The position numbers and the translations under genes are program-made. A stretch of DNA of 64,000 nucleotides from Cellulomonas timonensis. Its GTDB lineage: Bacteria > Actinomycetota > Actinomycetes > Actinomycetales > Cellulomonadaceae. Below are positions 9,134 to 18,530 of this stretch, one piece after another (position 1 is the stretch's first letter; each line of letters begins with the position of its first letter). The notes beneath the pieces are model-generated. The model was given only the letters and a program-made list of their open reading frames with translations, did not search any database and was not told the DNA's origin. The stretch covers positions 62,001 to 126,000 of the forward strand of contig NZ_FCOT01000013.1 in NCBI RefSeq assembly GCF_900046455.1, read 5' to 3'.

Positions 9134-10150
9134 TCAGTGGCGCGGAGGCGCGCAGGAGGCGCGCATCACGAGCTCGGTGGGCAGCCGCAAATGGGAGGGA
9201 CGCTCGCGGCCGTCGATGAGGTCGACCAGGAGCCGCAGGGCCTCGGAGCCCATGCGCTGCAGGGGCTGGTTGATGGTGGTGAGCGGCGGGGTCGCGAGAG
9301 CGGACTCAGGCACGTTGTCGAACCCGATCACCGACAGGTCGTCGGGCAGGCTCATGCCGAGCCCGCGCGCGACGGTCATGACCTGGATGGCGGAGAGGTC
9401 GTTCGCCGCGAACACCGCGGTGGGCGGATCGGCCCTGTCCAGGAGTGTGCGCGCGGGCCCGTCGGCGGTCTCGGGCCGGTAGCCGCCCACGGCCACGAGG
9501 GACTCGTCGACGGGGATGCCCGCCGCGTCCATCGCTTGGCGGAAGCCCTCCTCGCGCTGCTGCGCGGAGTCGAGGTCCTCGCGCCCGCCGAGGAAGCCGA
9601 TGCGCCGGTGGCCGAGCGCGATCAGGTGCTCGGTGGCGAGCACGGCGCCGCCGCGGTTGTCCGAGTCGATCATGGGGATGCCGGACGGGCCGGTGTGCGG
9701 GTCGACGGCCACGACGGGCACGCCGTGGTTGGTCCCGACCACTGTCGGGGTGACGATGATGGCGCCGTCGATCAGCGTCCCGGACAGGCGTGAGAGGTAG
9801 CGCTTCTCCCAGCCGATGTCGCCGCCGCGCCCGCCGCCGGAGTAGGCGAGCAGCTCGTATCCCGTCGCCGCCACCGCCGTCGAGGCGCCCTTGAGCAACT
9901 CGGTGCTGAACGGCTCGAACTCGGCGACGAGGATGCCCAGCACGTTGGTGCGGTGCCGGCGCAACGACCTGGCGCCCAGGCTGGCCTCATAGCCGAGGTC
10001 GTCGATCACCTCCTGGACGCGGGCCAGGGTGCTCTGGGCGACGCCGTAACGGCCGTTCACCACTTTCGAGACGGTGGCTACCGAGACTCCTGCGGTCCGG
10101 GCCACATCAGCCATTTTGACGCGGGGAGTCGTGTCCACGTTGGGAAGCAT
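9134..10150 (-). CDS. LacI-family repressor of the adjacent sugar operon
   Basis: A 338-residue LacI/GalR-type repressor. The N-terminal helix-turn-helix and hinge helix are clear (MADVARTAGVSVATVSKVVNG, about residues 13-33), followed by a periplasmic-binding-protein-like effector domain (VVAVDPHTGPSGIPMIDSDN; ATEHLIALGHRRIGFLGG). It is divergent from a sugar ABC operon with a GH3 glycosidase, the arrangement of xylobiose (BxlR) and cellobiose (CebR) repressors in Streptomyces. A 16-bp palindrome at 10162-10177 in the shared upstream region is its likely operator. The inducing sugar is inferred only as a xylo- or gluco-oligosaccharide. Confidence 0.92.
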   Translation of the reverse strand: MLPNVDTTPRVKMADVARTAGVSVATVSKVVNGRYGVAQSTLARVQEVIDDLGYEASLGARSLRRHRTNVLGILVAEFEPFSTELLKGASTAVAATGYELLAYSGGGRGGDIGWEKRYLSRLSGTLIDGAIIVTPTVVGTNHGVPVVAVDPHTGPSGIPMIDSDNRGGAVLATEHLIALGHRRIGFLGGREDLDSAQQREEGFRQAMDAAGIPVDESLVAVGGYRPETADGPARTLLDRADPPTAVFAANDLSAIQVMTVARGLGMSLPDDLSVIGFDNVPESALATPPLTTINQPLQRMGSEALRLLVDLIDGRERPSHLRLPTELVMRASCAPPRH

Positions 10151-10161
10151 AGAGCATCAGT

Positions 10162-10177
10162 TCGATAACGATATCGA
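10162..10177. promoter_or_regulatory. Probable LacI-family operator
   Basis: TCGATAACGATATCGA is a 16-bp palindrome with the central CG typical of LacI-family operators; seven of its eight base pairs are symmetrical. It lies 11 bases upstream of the repressor start and 80 bases upstream of the binding-protein start, in the only stretch shared by both promoters. An ATCG-N4-CGAT half-site pair overlaps its right end and may extend the site. Confidence 0.75.
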
Positions 10178-10256
10178 CAACGATTGACGCAGCGGGCGAA
10201 ATGCTGCCAACCTGATCCGCGTCCCGCCCTGTCAGTGACGACGAGGAGATTCGACG

Positions 10257-11567
10257 ATGAAGAAGACGAGGACCGCAGCGCTCCGCACCCTCAGCCTGGG
10301 TGTCGGTGTGGCGCTGCTCGCAACGGCGTGTGGCTCCGGCACTGACGCCGGAGAAGGCACGGATGAGGGCAACGGAGACGCGACCACCATCACCTGGTGG
10401 CACAACTCCAACACCTCGCCTGGCAAGGACTACTACGACCAGGTCGTGGCCGACTTCGAGGCCGACAACCCTGGCGTGACCGTCGAGATCAGCGCCATGC
10501 AGCACGACGACATGATCACGAAGCTCGACGCGGCGTTCCAGAGTGGGGACGCGCCTGACGTCTACATGGAGCGTGGCGGCGGCGAGCTCGCGGCCCACGT
10601 CGAGGCGGGCCTGACCAAGGACCTGTCCGAGGGCTCGGCCGACGCGATCTCGACGATCGGCAGCGCCGTCGCCGGCTGGCAGGTCGACGGCAAGACCTAC
10701 GGCCTGCCCTTCTCCATGGGCGTCGTCGGGTTCTGGTACAACAAGTCGCTCTTCGCCCAGGCGGGCATCGAGACTCCGCCCGCCACGATGGAGGAGTTCT
10801 ACGTCGCCATCGACAAGCTCAAGGCGGCCGGCATCGAGCCCGCCTCCGTGGGCGCCGGCGAGAAGTGGCCCGCGGCGCACTACTGGTACTACTTCGCGCT
10901 GCGCGAGTGCTCGCAGAAGACGCTGCAGGACGGCGTTGGGACGCTGGACTTCAGCGACCCGTGCTTCGTCAAGGCGGGTGTCGACCTCGAGCAGCTGATC
11001 GCCGCCGAGCCGTTCAACGCGGGCTTCCTGGCGACGCCCGCCCAGAAGGGCCCGACGAGCGCCTCGGCTCTCCTCGCGACCGGCAAGGTCGCCATGGAGC
11101 TCGCCGGCCACTGGGAGCCCGGCGTGATGCAGGGCCTCACCGAGGACAAGACGGGCCTCGGCGACGACACCGGCTGGTTCCCCTTCCCGGCCGTGAGCGG
11201 CGGCAAGGGCGACCAGACGGCAGTCCTCGGCGGCGGTGACGCCTGGGCCGTGTCGCAGGACGCGCCCGACGCTGCTGTCGACTTCGTGAACTACCTCCTG
11301 TCCGACAAGGTCCAGCAGGGCTTCGCGGACAACGACATGGGCCTGCCGACCAACCCGTCGGCCACCCAGTACGTGAAGGACAAGGCCCTCGCCGACCTCC
11401 TTCAGGTCCGTGACGCCTCGCCGTTCGTCCAGCTCTACTTCGACACGGCGTTCGGCACCTCGGTCGGCGGCGCGATGAACGACGCGATCGCCCTGGTGTT
11501 CGCCTCCAGCGCCACGGCGCAGGACATCGTGGACGCCACCCAGGCGGCGGCTGACGCGGAGAAGTGA
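10257..11567 (+). CDS. Sugar ABC transporter substrate-binding lipoprotein
   Basis: The extracellular solute-binding component of a carbohydrate ABC importer, 436 residues. The lipoprotein signal ends in the lipobox LATAC with Cys25 as the acylation site, followed by a Gly/Thr/Asp-rich linker. The mature domain shows the family 1 pattern (ITWWHN, DAPDVYMERGGGEL, TYGLPFSMGVVGFWYNKSLF). GAGGAG precedes the ATG. It heads an operon with two permeases and a GH3 glycosidase, like the Streptomyces bxlEFG-bxlA system, so the likely ligand is xylobiose or another short beta-glycan; this is inferred from context. Confidence 0.93.
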   Translation: MKKTRTAALRTLSLGVGVALLATACGSGTDAGEGTDEGNGDATTITWWHNSNTSPGKDYYDQVVADFEADNPGVTVEISAMQHDDMITKLDAAFQSGDAPDVYMERGGGELAAHVEAGLTKDLSEGSADAISTIGSAVAGWQVDGKTYGLPFSMGVVGFWYNKSLFAQAGIETPPATMEEFYVAIDKLKAAGIEPASVGAGEKWPAAHYWYYFALRECSQKTLQDGVGTLDFSDPCFVKAGVDLEQLIAAEPFNAGFLATPAQKGPTSASALLATGKVAMELAGHWEPGVMQGLTEDKTGLGDDTGWFPFPAVSGGKGDQTAVLGGGDAWAVSQDAPDAAVDFVNYLLSDKVQQGFADNDMGLPTNPSATQYVKDKALADLLQVRDASPFVQLYFDTAFGTSVGGAMNDAIALVFASSATAQDIVDATQAAADAEK

Positions 11568-12610
11568 CCGACGTGGCAGACGAAACGACCGCCCCTGCGG
11601 GCGCCCCCGTCTCGGCTGCGACGTCCACCTCCCAGGCCCCGGTCGCCGGTCGCGCTTCGGCGCGGCCGGCGGCCCGGGCCCCGGGCGGACGCCGTGGGCC
11701 GGGCCCCGCCTGGCGCAAGCGCGCGGAGATCTTCTTCTTCGTGGCGCCCGCGCTCCTGCTCTTTCTTTTCTTCGTGGTGTGGCCCATTGTCAAGGCACTC
11801 CAGTTCTCGCTGTACCGCTGGAAGGGATTCGGCCCCCTCGTTGATTTCGTCGGGCTGAAGAACTACGTGACAGTGCTCCAGAACGACGTCTTCACGGACG
11901 CGCTGCAGCACAACCTCACCATTGTGGTCTTCTCGATCCTCATTCAGCTCCCGCTCGGCTTGGCTATCGCGCTCTTGCTCAATCGCAAGATGTGGGGCCA
12001 GGGCGTGCTGCGGACCATCATCTTCGTGCCTTACGTCCTCGCTGAGGTCATCGCGGGCGTCGTGTGGTTCCAGCTGTTGCAGCCCAACTACGGCGTCGTC
12101 GACACGATCCTTGGCGCGGTAGGGCTCCAGGGCCCGCCGCAGGGCTGGCTGGGCACTCCCGACAAGGCGATGATCGCGGTCATCGCGGTCCTGACCTGGA
12201 AGTACCTCGGCCTGGCCGTGATCCTCTTCCTCGCCGGCCTGCAGGGCGTCCCCGAGGAGCTCTACGAGGCCTCGCAACTCGACGGCGCCAGCTGGTGGCA
12301 GATCCAGCGGAAGATCACCATCCCGCTGCTCGGCCCGACCATGCGCACCTGGGGCTTCCTGTCGATGATCGGATCGCTCCAGCTCTTCGACATGGTGTGG
12401 ATCCTCACCAAGGGCGGGCCCGCCAACGCGACCACCACGATGGCGACGTTCCTCATCACCGAGGGCACCAAGCGGCAGAACTTCGGCATCGCCTCGGCGG
12501 CCTCGGTGATCCTCTTCGTGATCGCGCTCGCCCTGGCGCTGGTCTACCAGCGCTTCGTGATGCGCCGTGACACTCACGACCCGGCTCCGCGGAAGAAGGC
12601 AACTCGATGA
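11564..12610 (+). CDS. Sugar ABC transporter permease (MalF type)
   Basis: The first membrane subunit of the importer, 348 residues with six predicted helices after a long Ala/Pro-rich cytoplasmic N-terminus. The permease EAA loop, which docks the ATPase, is present (EELYEASQLDGASWWQIQRKITIPLLGPT). The GTG start overlaps the stop of the binding-protein gene, and its own stop overlaps the next permease, so the cluster is translationally coupled. No ATPase gene is present in the operon. Confidence 0.93.
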   Translation: MTDVADETTAPAGAPVSAATSTSQAPVAGRASARPAARAPGGRRGPGPAWRKRAEIFFFVAPALLLFLFFVVWPIVKALQFSLYRWKGFGPLVDFVGLKNYVTVLQNDVFTDALQHNLTIVVFSILIQLPLGLAIALLLNRKMWGQGVLRTIIFVPYVLAEVIAGVVWFQLLQPNYGVVDTILGAVGLQGPPQGWLGTPDKAMIAVIAVLTWKYLGLAVILFLAGLQGVPEELYEASQLDGASWWQIQRKITIPLLGPTMRTWGFLSMIGSLQLFDMVWILTKGGPANATTTMATFLITEGTKRQNFGIASAASVILFVIALALALVYQRFVMRRDTHDPAPRKKATR

Positions 12611-13500
12611 GCGCCGGCACCCTGACCTCGGCGTCGACAACGCCGCACGAGCGGCCGGAGCAGGCCCGTCGGCGCATCAAGCGCCCCGGGGGAGGCTCGC
12701 CGCTCGTCTACGGCCTGGCCCTGGTGGTCGTGGCGATCACCCTCGGGCCCGTGCTCTACGGCGTGTTCGGCGGCTTCCGCTCGAACGCGCAGCTCGCGGA
12801 GAACCCCGCCGGCCTCCCCTCGCCGTGGATCCTGTCGAACTACACGGGGGTCCTGACCAACCCCGACTTCTGGCAGTACACGCTGAACTCCACGATCATC
12901 GCGTTGGTCACCACGGCCATCGTCGTCGTGTTCGGCATGATGGCGGCCTACCCGCTGGCGCGCTACAGGTTCCGCGGGCGGGAGCAGCTCTTCCTGGTCT
13001 TCGTGGCCGGGCTGCTGTTCCCCGCCACGGTCGCGATCATCCCGCTGTTCATCCTCATCACCAAGGACCTCGGGCTCGGCAACACGTGGTGGGGCGTGGC
13101 ACTGCCGCAGGCGGCCTTCGCGCTGCCGACGACGGTGATCATCCTCCGCCCGTTCTTGCAGGCGCTGCCTGACGAGCTCGAGGAGGCGGCGCTGATCGAC
13201 GGCGCGTCCCGCATCGGGTTCTTCTGGCGGATCTTGGTGCCGCTGTCCGGCCCGGGCATGGTGACGGTGGGCGTGCTCGCCTTCGTCGCGTCATGGAACG
13301 CCTACCTGCTGCCGCTCCTGCTGCTGCAGGGCGACATGAAGACGCTGCCGCTCGGCGTCGCGGACTACTCGTCCGAGTACTCCTCTGACACCGCCGGAGT
13401 GTTCGCGTTCACCTCGCTCGCGATGATCCCCGCCCTGGTGTTCTTCCTCGCCATGCAGAAGCGGATCGTCAACGGCCTGCAGGGAGCGGTGAAGGGATGA
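12607..13500 (+). CDS. Sugar ABC transporter permease (MalG type)
   Basis: The second membrane subunit, 297 residues and six helices, with the EAA loop DELEEAALIDGASRIGFFWRI about two-thirds along. The start overlaps the preceding stop (ATGA) and the end overlaps the glycosidase start. Together with the MalF-type subunit it forms the translocation pore; energy presumably comes from a shared MsiK-like ATPase encoded elsewhere, as known for related actinobacterial sugar importers. Confidence 0.93.
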   Translation: MSAGTLTSASTTPHERPEQARRRIKRPGGGSPLVYGLALVVVAITLGPVLYGVFGGFRSNAQLAENPAGLPSPWILSNYTGVLTNPDFWQYTLNSTIIALVTTAIVVVFGMMAAYPLARYRFRGREQLFLVFVAGLLFPATVAIIPLFILITKDLGLGNTWWGVALPQAAFALPTTVIILRPFLQALPDELEEAALIDGASRIGFFWRILVPLSGPGMVTVGVLAFVASWNAYLLPLLLLQGDMKTLPLGVADYSSEYSSDTAGVFAFTSLAMIPALVFFLAMQKRIVNGLQGAVKG

Positions 13501-15860
13501 GCCCCGCGCCGCTGGACGGGGTGGGCGCCCCACAGCGCCCGCTCCGGCTCGTTAGCTCCAATGAAGGGGATGGTTCGGTGACTGTTCTGCAGCCGCTGGC
13601 TGGGTCCGATGTCGGCACACGCCCGCGCGCGCTGCTCGCGCAGATGACCCTCGAGGAGAAGCTCGCGCAGATCGTGGGCTTCTGGGAGAAGGCCGACGGT
13701 GAGGCGGTCGCCCCGCTGCAGGGTGAGTTCACCCGCGACATCGGGCTGGCCGAGGCGATGCGGCATGGGCTCGGCCACCTGACCCGGGTGTACGGCACAC
13801 GTCCGGTGGAGGCGGTCGAGCGGGCCCAGTGGCTGTGGGAGAAGCAGCGCACCCTGGTCCGCGACACCCGGTTGGGCATCCCGGCGCTCGTGCACGAGGA
13901 GTGCCTGACGGGCCTGTCGGCCTGGCGGGCCGCGACGTTCCCCACGCCGCTGGCGTGGGGCGCCGCGTTCGACCCCGACCTCGTGGCCGAGATGGGCGCC
14001 GTGATCGGCGACTCGATGCGGGTGCTCGGCGTGCACCAGGGGCTCGCGCCGGTGCTCGACGTGATCCGCGACCCCCGCTGGGGGCGTGTCGACGAGTGCA
14101 TCTCCGAGGACCCGTACGTCGTCGGGACCCTCGGGACGTCCTACGTGCGCGGCCTGCAGTCCATGGGCGTGCACGCCACCCTCAAGCACTTCGTCGGGTA
14201 CTCGGGGTCGCAGTCGGGGCGCAACTTCGCCCCGGTGCACGCCGGGCCGCGCGAGGTCGAGGACGTCCTGCTCGTGCCGTTCGAGATGGCGCTGCTCGAC
14301 GGCGGCGCCCGCTCGGTGATGCACTCCTACGCCGAGATCGACGGCGTGCCCGTCGCGGCGGACCCCGCGATGCTCACCGGTGTCCTGCGCGAGCGCTGGG
14401 GCTTCGACGGGGCAGTGGTCGCGGACTACTTCGGTGTGGCGTTCCTGCACCTGCTGCACTCCGTGGCCGCCGATCTCGGCGAGGCGGCCGGCTTGGCCCT
14501 CGCCGCCGGGGTCGACATCGAGCTGCCGACGGGTGACGCGTACCTCACGCCGCTCGCCGAGGCCGTGCGGGCAGGACGCGTCGACGAGGCGCTCGTGGAC
14601 CGTGCGGTGCTGCGGGCGCTCGAGCAGAAGGAGGAGCTCGGGCTCCTCGACGCGACCTTCGACGACGAGCCGCCCACGGCTGTCGACCTCGACAGCGCCG
14701 AGCACCGCAGGATCGCCGCGCGACTGGCCGAGGAGTCCCTCGTGCTGCTCGCGAACGACGGCACACTGCCGCTGGCGGCGCCCGCACGCGTCGCGGTGAT
14801 CGGCCCGAACGCGGACCGCGTCGAGGCGCTGTTCGGCTGCTACTCGTTCCTCAACCACGTGCTGGCGCACCATCCGGGCGTCGAGGTGGGGATCGAGATC
14901 CAGACGGTGGCCGACGCGCTCGCCACTGAGCTGCCCGGGGCGGAGATCATTGGCGCGCGCGGCTGCGCTGTCGATGATGACGACCGTTCGGGCTTCGCTG
15001 CGGCGATCTCGGCGGCGGCCACCGCCGAGGTCGCCGTGGTCGTCGTCGGCGACCACGCCGGGCTCTTCGGCCGGGGGACCGTCGGGGAGGGGTGCGACCG
15101 CGACGACCTGGAGCTGCCTGGCGTGCAGCGCGAGCTCGTCGAGGCCGTCCTCGCCACCGGCACGCCCGTGGTGCTCGTGCTGCTCACCGGTCGGCCGTAC
15201 GCGGTCGACTGGGCGCTGGGCCGCTGCGCCGCGGTGGTGCAGGCGTTCTTCCCGGGTGAGGAGGGCGCGCAGGCCATCGCCGGGGTGCTGTCCGGCCGGG
15301 TGAACCCGTCCGGCCGCCTGCCGGTGAGCATGCCGCGCTCCGCGGGCGCGCAGCCGTACACGTACCTGCACCCGCAGCTCGGCGGGAACGGTGACGTGAC
15401 GAACCTGCGCAGCACTCCCGCGCTGCCGTTCGGGCACGGGCTCTCGTACACCACGTTCGCCCGATCGGACCTCCAGGTCCCGGCACAGGTGGCCACCGAC
15501 TCGCCCGTCGAGGCGAGCGTGCGGGTCACCAACACGGGGGAGCGGGCCGGCGAGGACGTGGTGCAGCTCTACGCACGTGACGTCGTCGGCTCGGTGACAC
15601 GGCCGGTGGCGCAGCTCATCGGGTACCAGCGTGTGCGGCTGGAGCCGGGCGAGTCGATCCTGGTGACGTTCTCGGCGCCGCCGGCGCGGTTGGCGTTCTC
15701 CAACCGCGACCTGGTCCGGGTCGTGGAGCCGGGCGAGCTGGAGCTGTGGGTCGGGCCCTCGTGCGCCGAGCGCGAGACCGAGGCGCGGACGACGCTCACA
15801 GGGCCCGCGCACCGGGTGGACACGAGCAGCGAGCGCTGGACGTCCGTCTCGGTCCGCTGA
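13497..15860 (+). CDS. Glycoside hydrolase family 3 enzyme (beta-xylosidase/beta-glucosidase)
   Basis: A 787-residue cytoplasmic GH3 enzyme with no signal peptide, expected to cleave the oligosaccharide imported by the upstream transporter. The (beta/alpha)8 domain contains KHFVGYSGSQSGRN, and the nucleophile is Asp310 in AVVADYFG. The second alpha/beta domain follows (RVAVIGPNADR, VVVVGDHAGLFGRGTVGEG), then a C-terminal fibronectin type III-like domain (RVTNTGERAGEDVVQLYARD). Domain order matches BxlA-like enzymes. The start overlaps the permease stop; a GTG at 13578 is an alternative giving 760 residues and a more standard N-terminus. Xylosidase versus glucosidase activity is not decidable here. 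Confidence 0.92.
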   Translation: MSPAPLDGVGAPQRPLRLVSSNEGDGSVTVLQPLAGSDVGTRPRALLAQMTLEEKLAQIVGFWEKADGEAVAPLQGEFTRDIGLAEAMRHGLGHLTRVYGTRPVEAVERAQWLWEKQRTLVRDTRLGIPALVHEECLTGLSAWRAATFPTPLAWGAAFDPDLVAEMGAVIGDSMRVLGVHQGLAPVLDVIRDPRWGRVDECISEDPYVVGTLGTSYVRGLQSMGVHATLKHFVGYSGSQSGRNFAPVHAGPREVEDVLLVPFEMALLDGGARSVMHSYAEIDGVPVAADPAMLTGVLRERWGFDGAVVADYFGVAFLHLLHSVAADLGEAAGLALAAGVDIELPTGDAYLTPLAEAVRAGRVDEALVDRAVLRALEQKEELGLLDATFDDEPPTAVDLDSAEHRRIAARLAEESLVLLANDGTLPLAAPARVAVIGPNADRVEALFGCYSFLNHVLAHHPGVEVGIEIQTVADALATELPGAEIIGARGCAVDDDDRSGFAAAISAAATAEVAVVVVGDHAGLFGRGTVGEGCDRDDLELPGVQRELVEAVLATGTPVVLVLLTGRPYAVDWALGRCAAVVQAFFPGEEGAQAIAGVLSGRVNPSGRLPVSMPRSAGAQPYTYLHPQLGGNGDVTNLRSTPALPFGHGLSYTTFARSDLQVPAQVATDSPVEASVRVTNTGERAGEDVVQLYARDVVGSVTRPVAQLIGYQRVRLEPGESILVTFSAPPARLAFSNRDLVRVVEPGELELWVGPSCAERETEARTTLTGPAHRVDTSSERWTSVSVR

Positions 15861-15881
15861 GGCAGTTGGGGGATCAGTAGC

Positions 15882-15919
15882 GCGCCGGGCGTCGACAGGC
15901 ACATGTCGGCGCCCGGCGC
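15882..15919 (+). terminator. Hairpin after the GH3 operon
   Basis: Arms 15882-15896 and 15905-15919 form a 15-bp stem with a single T-G wobble and an 8-base loop. It begins 21 bases after the glycosidase stop and separates this operon from the next gene, whose ATG lies 12 bases beyond the hairpin. Confidence 0.8.
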
Positions 15920-15931
15920 CACGCTGTGCCC

Positions 15932-16588
15932 ATGAGCGATCTGCTGACCCACGCCGATGTGACAGCCCGCACCGACGCGCGCCACTGGCGCGTGCTCTTG
16001 CACACGATCCACGCCTCGTTTCGCACCGAGACGTTCTCGCGTGGATTCCTGCTCGCCCAGCGCATCACCATCGCCGCCGAGGCCGTGCAGCACCACCCCG
16101 ACCTGCACCTGACCTACGGCCGCCTGCGCGTGGCGCTCACGAGCCACGACGTGCACGGCGTGAGCGAGCGCGACGTCGCGCTCGCGGCCGTGATCAGCCA
16201 CATCGCCGACGAGCTGGGGATCGAGTCGGAGGTCCCGGTGCTGGGGATCACCGAGATCGCCGTCGACGCGCTCGACATCCCCGCGGTCCTCCCGTTCTGG
16301 CGGGCGGTCTTCGCCTACCGCGACGACCCGGGTGCGACGCCGGCGATCGAGGACCCGGCGGGCATCGGCCCGGCGATCTGGTTCCAGCAGATGGACGCGC
16401 CGCGGCCGCAGCGCAACCGCATCCACCTGGACGTCACGGTGCCGCATGACGTGGCGGAGCAACGGGTGGCGGACGCGATCGCCGCCGGGGGCCATGTGGT
16501 GAGCGACCAGCGCGCGCCGTCGTTCTGGGTGCTGGCCGACGCGGAGGGCAACGAGGTGTGCGTGAGCACCTGGCAGGCCAGGGACTGA
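15932..16588 (+). CDS. Pterin-4a-carbinolamine dehydratase/VOC-domain fusion protein
   Basis: A 218-residue two-domain protein. Residues about 1-95 match pterin-4a-carbinolamine dehydratase (PhhB/PCD): the motif AEAVQHHPDLHLTYGRLRVAL with paired histidines, then LTSHDVHGVSERDVALA. Residues about 100-218 match a VOC (glyoxalase/bleomycin-resistance-like) domain (IAVDALDIPAVLPFWRAVF ... ADAEGNEVCVSTWQ). PCD enzymes recycle a hydroxylated pterin cofactor; the VOC domain's role is unknown. No aromatic amino acid hydroxylase is nearby. A CACGCT hexamer six bases before the ATG, without a ribosome site, fits the local leaderless pattern. Confidence 0.85.
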   Translation: MSDLLTHADVTARTDARHWRVLLHTIHASFRTETFSRGFLLAQRITIAAEAVQHHPDLHLTYGRLRVALTSHDVHGVSERDVALAAVISHIADELGIESEVPVLGITEIAVDALDIPAVLPFWRAVFAYRDDPGATPAIEDPAGIGPAIWFQQMDAPRPQRNRIHLDVTVPHDVAEQRVADAIAAGGHVVSDQRAPSFWVLADAEGNEVCVSTWQARD

Positions 16589-16606
16589 CGGCGCCACACT
16601 CCGAGG

Positions 16607-18337
16607 ATGCCCACTGCCTCCGAGAGTCCGTCCGGCGCCCCGGTGAACGGCGTCGACATCAAGCCACGGTCACGCCAGGTCACCGACGGGCTGGAGGCCA
16701 CAGCAGCGCGCGGCATGCTGCGCGCCGTCGGCCTCGGCGACGAGGACTTCGCGAAGCCGCAGATCGGCGTCGGCAGTTCGTGGAACGAGATCACGCCATG
16801 CAACCTGTCCCTCGACCGGCTGGCCAAGGCCGTCAAGGAGGGCGTGCACGAGGCCGGCGGCTTCCCGCTGGAGTTCGGCACCATCTCGGTGTCCGACGGC
16901 ATCTCGATGGGCCATGAGGGCATGCACTTCTCGCTGGTGAGCCGCGATGTCATCGCGGACTCGGTGGAGGTGGTGATGCAGGCTGAGCGGCTCGATGGCT
17001 CGGTGCTGCTGGCCGGCTGTGACAAGTCGCTGCCGGGCATGCTGATGGCCGCCGCGCGCCTCGACCTCGCCAACGTGTTCCTGTACGCGGGCTCCACGCT
17101 GCCGGGATTCGTCACCCTGGAGGACGGCACCGAGAAGGACGTCACGATCATCGACGCCTTCGAGGCCGTGGGCGCATGCGCGCGGGGGCTGATGAGCCGG
17201 GAGGACGTGGGCCGCATCGAGCGCGCGATCTGCCCCGGCGAGGGCGCCTGCGGCGGGATGTACACCGCGAACACGATGGCGTCGGTGGCCGAGGCGATGG
17301 GCATGTCGCTGCCCGGCTCGGCGGCGCCTCCCGCGGTGGACCGGCGCCGGGACGTGTTCGCCCGGCAGTCCGGGGAAGCCGTCGTCGAGCTGCTGCGCCG
17401 CGGCATCACCGCCCGGCAGATCATGACGAAGCCGGCCTTCGAGAACGCGATCGCCGTGGTGATGGCGTTCGGCGGCTCGACGAACGCGGTGCTGCACCTG
17501 CTGGCCATCGCGCATGAGGCCGAGGTCGACCTCACACTCGACGACTTCGCGCGGGTGGCGGCGCGGGTGCCGCACCTGGGCGACTTGAAGCCGTTCGGCA
17601 GGTATGTGATGAGCGATGTCGACCGGGTGGGCGGCGTGCCGGTGGTGATGAAGGCGCTGCTCGACGCGGGGCTGCTGGATGGCGACTGCCTGACCGTCAC
17701 AGGCCGGACCGTCGCGGAGAACCTCGCGGACATCGCGCCTCCCGACCCGGACGGCAAGATCCTGCGGGCGATGGGCGACCCGATCCACCGCTCCGGCGGC
17801 ATCACGATCCTGCGTGGCTCGCTGGCGCCCGAGGGCGCCGTGGTGAAGTCGGCCGGCTTCGACTCGGACGTGTTCGAGGGCACGGCGAGGGTCTTCGACC
17901 GCGAGCGGGCGGCGATGGACGCGCTGGAGGACGGCACGATCGTGGCGGGCGATGTGGTGGTGATCCGCTATGAGGGGCCCAAGGGCGGCCCCGGCATGCG
18001 GGAGATGCTGGCCATCACCGGCGCGATCAAGGGCGCGGGGCTGGGCAAGGACGTGCTGCTGCTGACCGACGGCCGGTTCTCCGGCGGGACCACCGGGCTG
18101 TGCGTTGGGCATGTGGCGCCGGAGGCGGTGGACGCGGGGCCGATCGCGTTCGTCCGCGATGGCGATCGCATCCGCCTCGACGTGGCCAACGCGAGACTGG
18201 ACCTGCTCGTCGCGCCTGCGGAGATGGAGGCGCGCGCGGTGGGCTGGGAGCCGTTGCCGCCGCGGTACACGCGGGGGGTACTCGGCAAGTACGTGAAGCT
18301 CGTGCAGTCCGCCTCGGTGGGCGCGGTGCTGATGTAG
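16607..18337 (+). CDS. ilvD: Dihydroxy-acid dehydratase
   Basis: IlvD dehydrates 2,3-dihydroxy-isovalerate and -methylvalerate to the 2-keto acids that precede valine and isoleucine. The 576-residue length is normal. Cluster-binding cysteines lie in the expected contexts: [25 protein letters not shown] and [17 protein letters not shown]; the C-terminal block [20 protein letters not shown] is also conserved. A CACACT hexamer six bases upstream and no good ribosome site suggest a leaderless start. It precedes ilvB by 348 bases, which hold a separate promoter and attenuator. Confidence 0.97.
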   Translation: MPTASESPSGAPVNGVDIKPRSRQVTDGLEATAARGMLRAVGLGDEDFAKPQIGVGSSWNEITPCNLSLDRLAKAVKEGVHEAGGFPLEFGTISVSDGISMGHEGMHFSLVSRDVIADSVEVVMQAERLDGSVLLAGCDKSLPGMLMAAARLDLANVFLYAGSTLPGFVTLEDGTEKDVTIIDAFEAVGACARGLMSREDVGRIERAICPGEGACGGMYTANTMASVAEAMGMSLPGSAAPPAVDRRRDVFARQSGEAVVELLRRGITARQIMTKPAFENAIAVVMAFGGSTNAVLHLLAIAHEAEVDLTLDDFARVAARVPHLGDLKPFGRYVMSDVDRVGGVPVVMKALLDAGLLDGDCLTVTGRTVAENLADIAPPDPDGKILRAMGDPIHRSGGITILRGSLAPEGAVVKSAGFDSDVFEGTARVFDRERAAMDALEDGTIVAGDVVVIRYEGPKGGPGMREMLAITGAIKGAGLGKDVLLLTDGRFSGGTTGLCVGHVAPEAVDAGPIAFVRDGDRIRLDVANARLDLLVAPAEMEARAVGWEPLPPRYTRGVLGKYVKLVQSASVGAVLM

Positions 18338-18448
18338 AGACGGTGCTGATCTAGGGACCGGCATGGGCGTCTGTCCGCGCAGGTGGGGCAGGGGGCGCGT
18401 CCGAGAATTGGACACGTGCACCACGATGTGAGACGGCAGGTGGGAGGC

Positions 18449-18478
18449 GTGACATTCAGCGGCGGACCGGCGTACAGT
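18449..18478 (+). promoter_or_regulatory. Promoter of the ilvB leader
   Basis: A -35 like GTGACA (18449-18454) and a -10 TACAGT (18473-18478) are separated by 18 bases. Initiation about seven bases beyond the -10 would fall on or beside the GTG of the leader peptide at 18486. The 110 bases between ilvD and this promoter hold nothing that I recognise. Confidence 0.7.
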
Positions 18479-18485
18479 CCAGTCC

Positions 18486-18530
18486 GTGCAGACGATCATT
18501 GTTGTAGTACTTCCTGGGCGCGCCGGCTGA
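18486..18530 (+). CDS. ilvL: ilvB leader peptide (attenuator)
   Basis: A 14-codon frame, GTG to TGA, encodes MQTIIVVVLPGRAG. Two isoleucine, three valine and one leucine codon in a row are exactly the residues made by the downstream operon, the hallmark of a leader peptide whose ribosome stalls when charged Ile-, Val- or Leu-tRNA is scarce. No ribosome site precedes it, and the -10 hexamer is only seven bases upstream, so it is probably translated from a leaderless mRNA. Its stop codon lies inside the first hairpin of the attenuator. Confidence 0.88.
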   Translation: MQTIIVVVLPGRAG

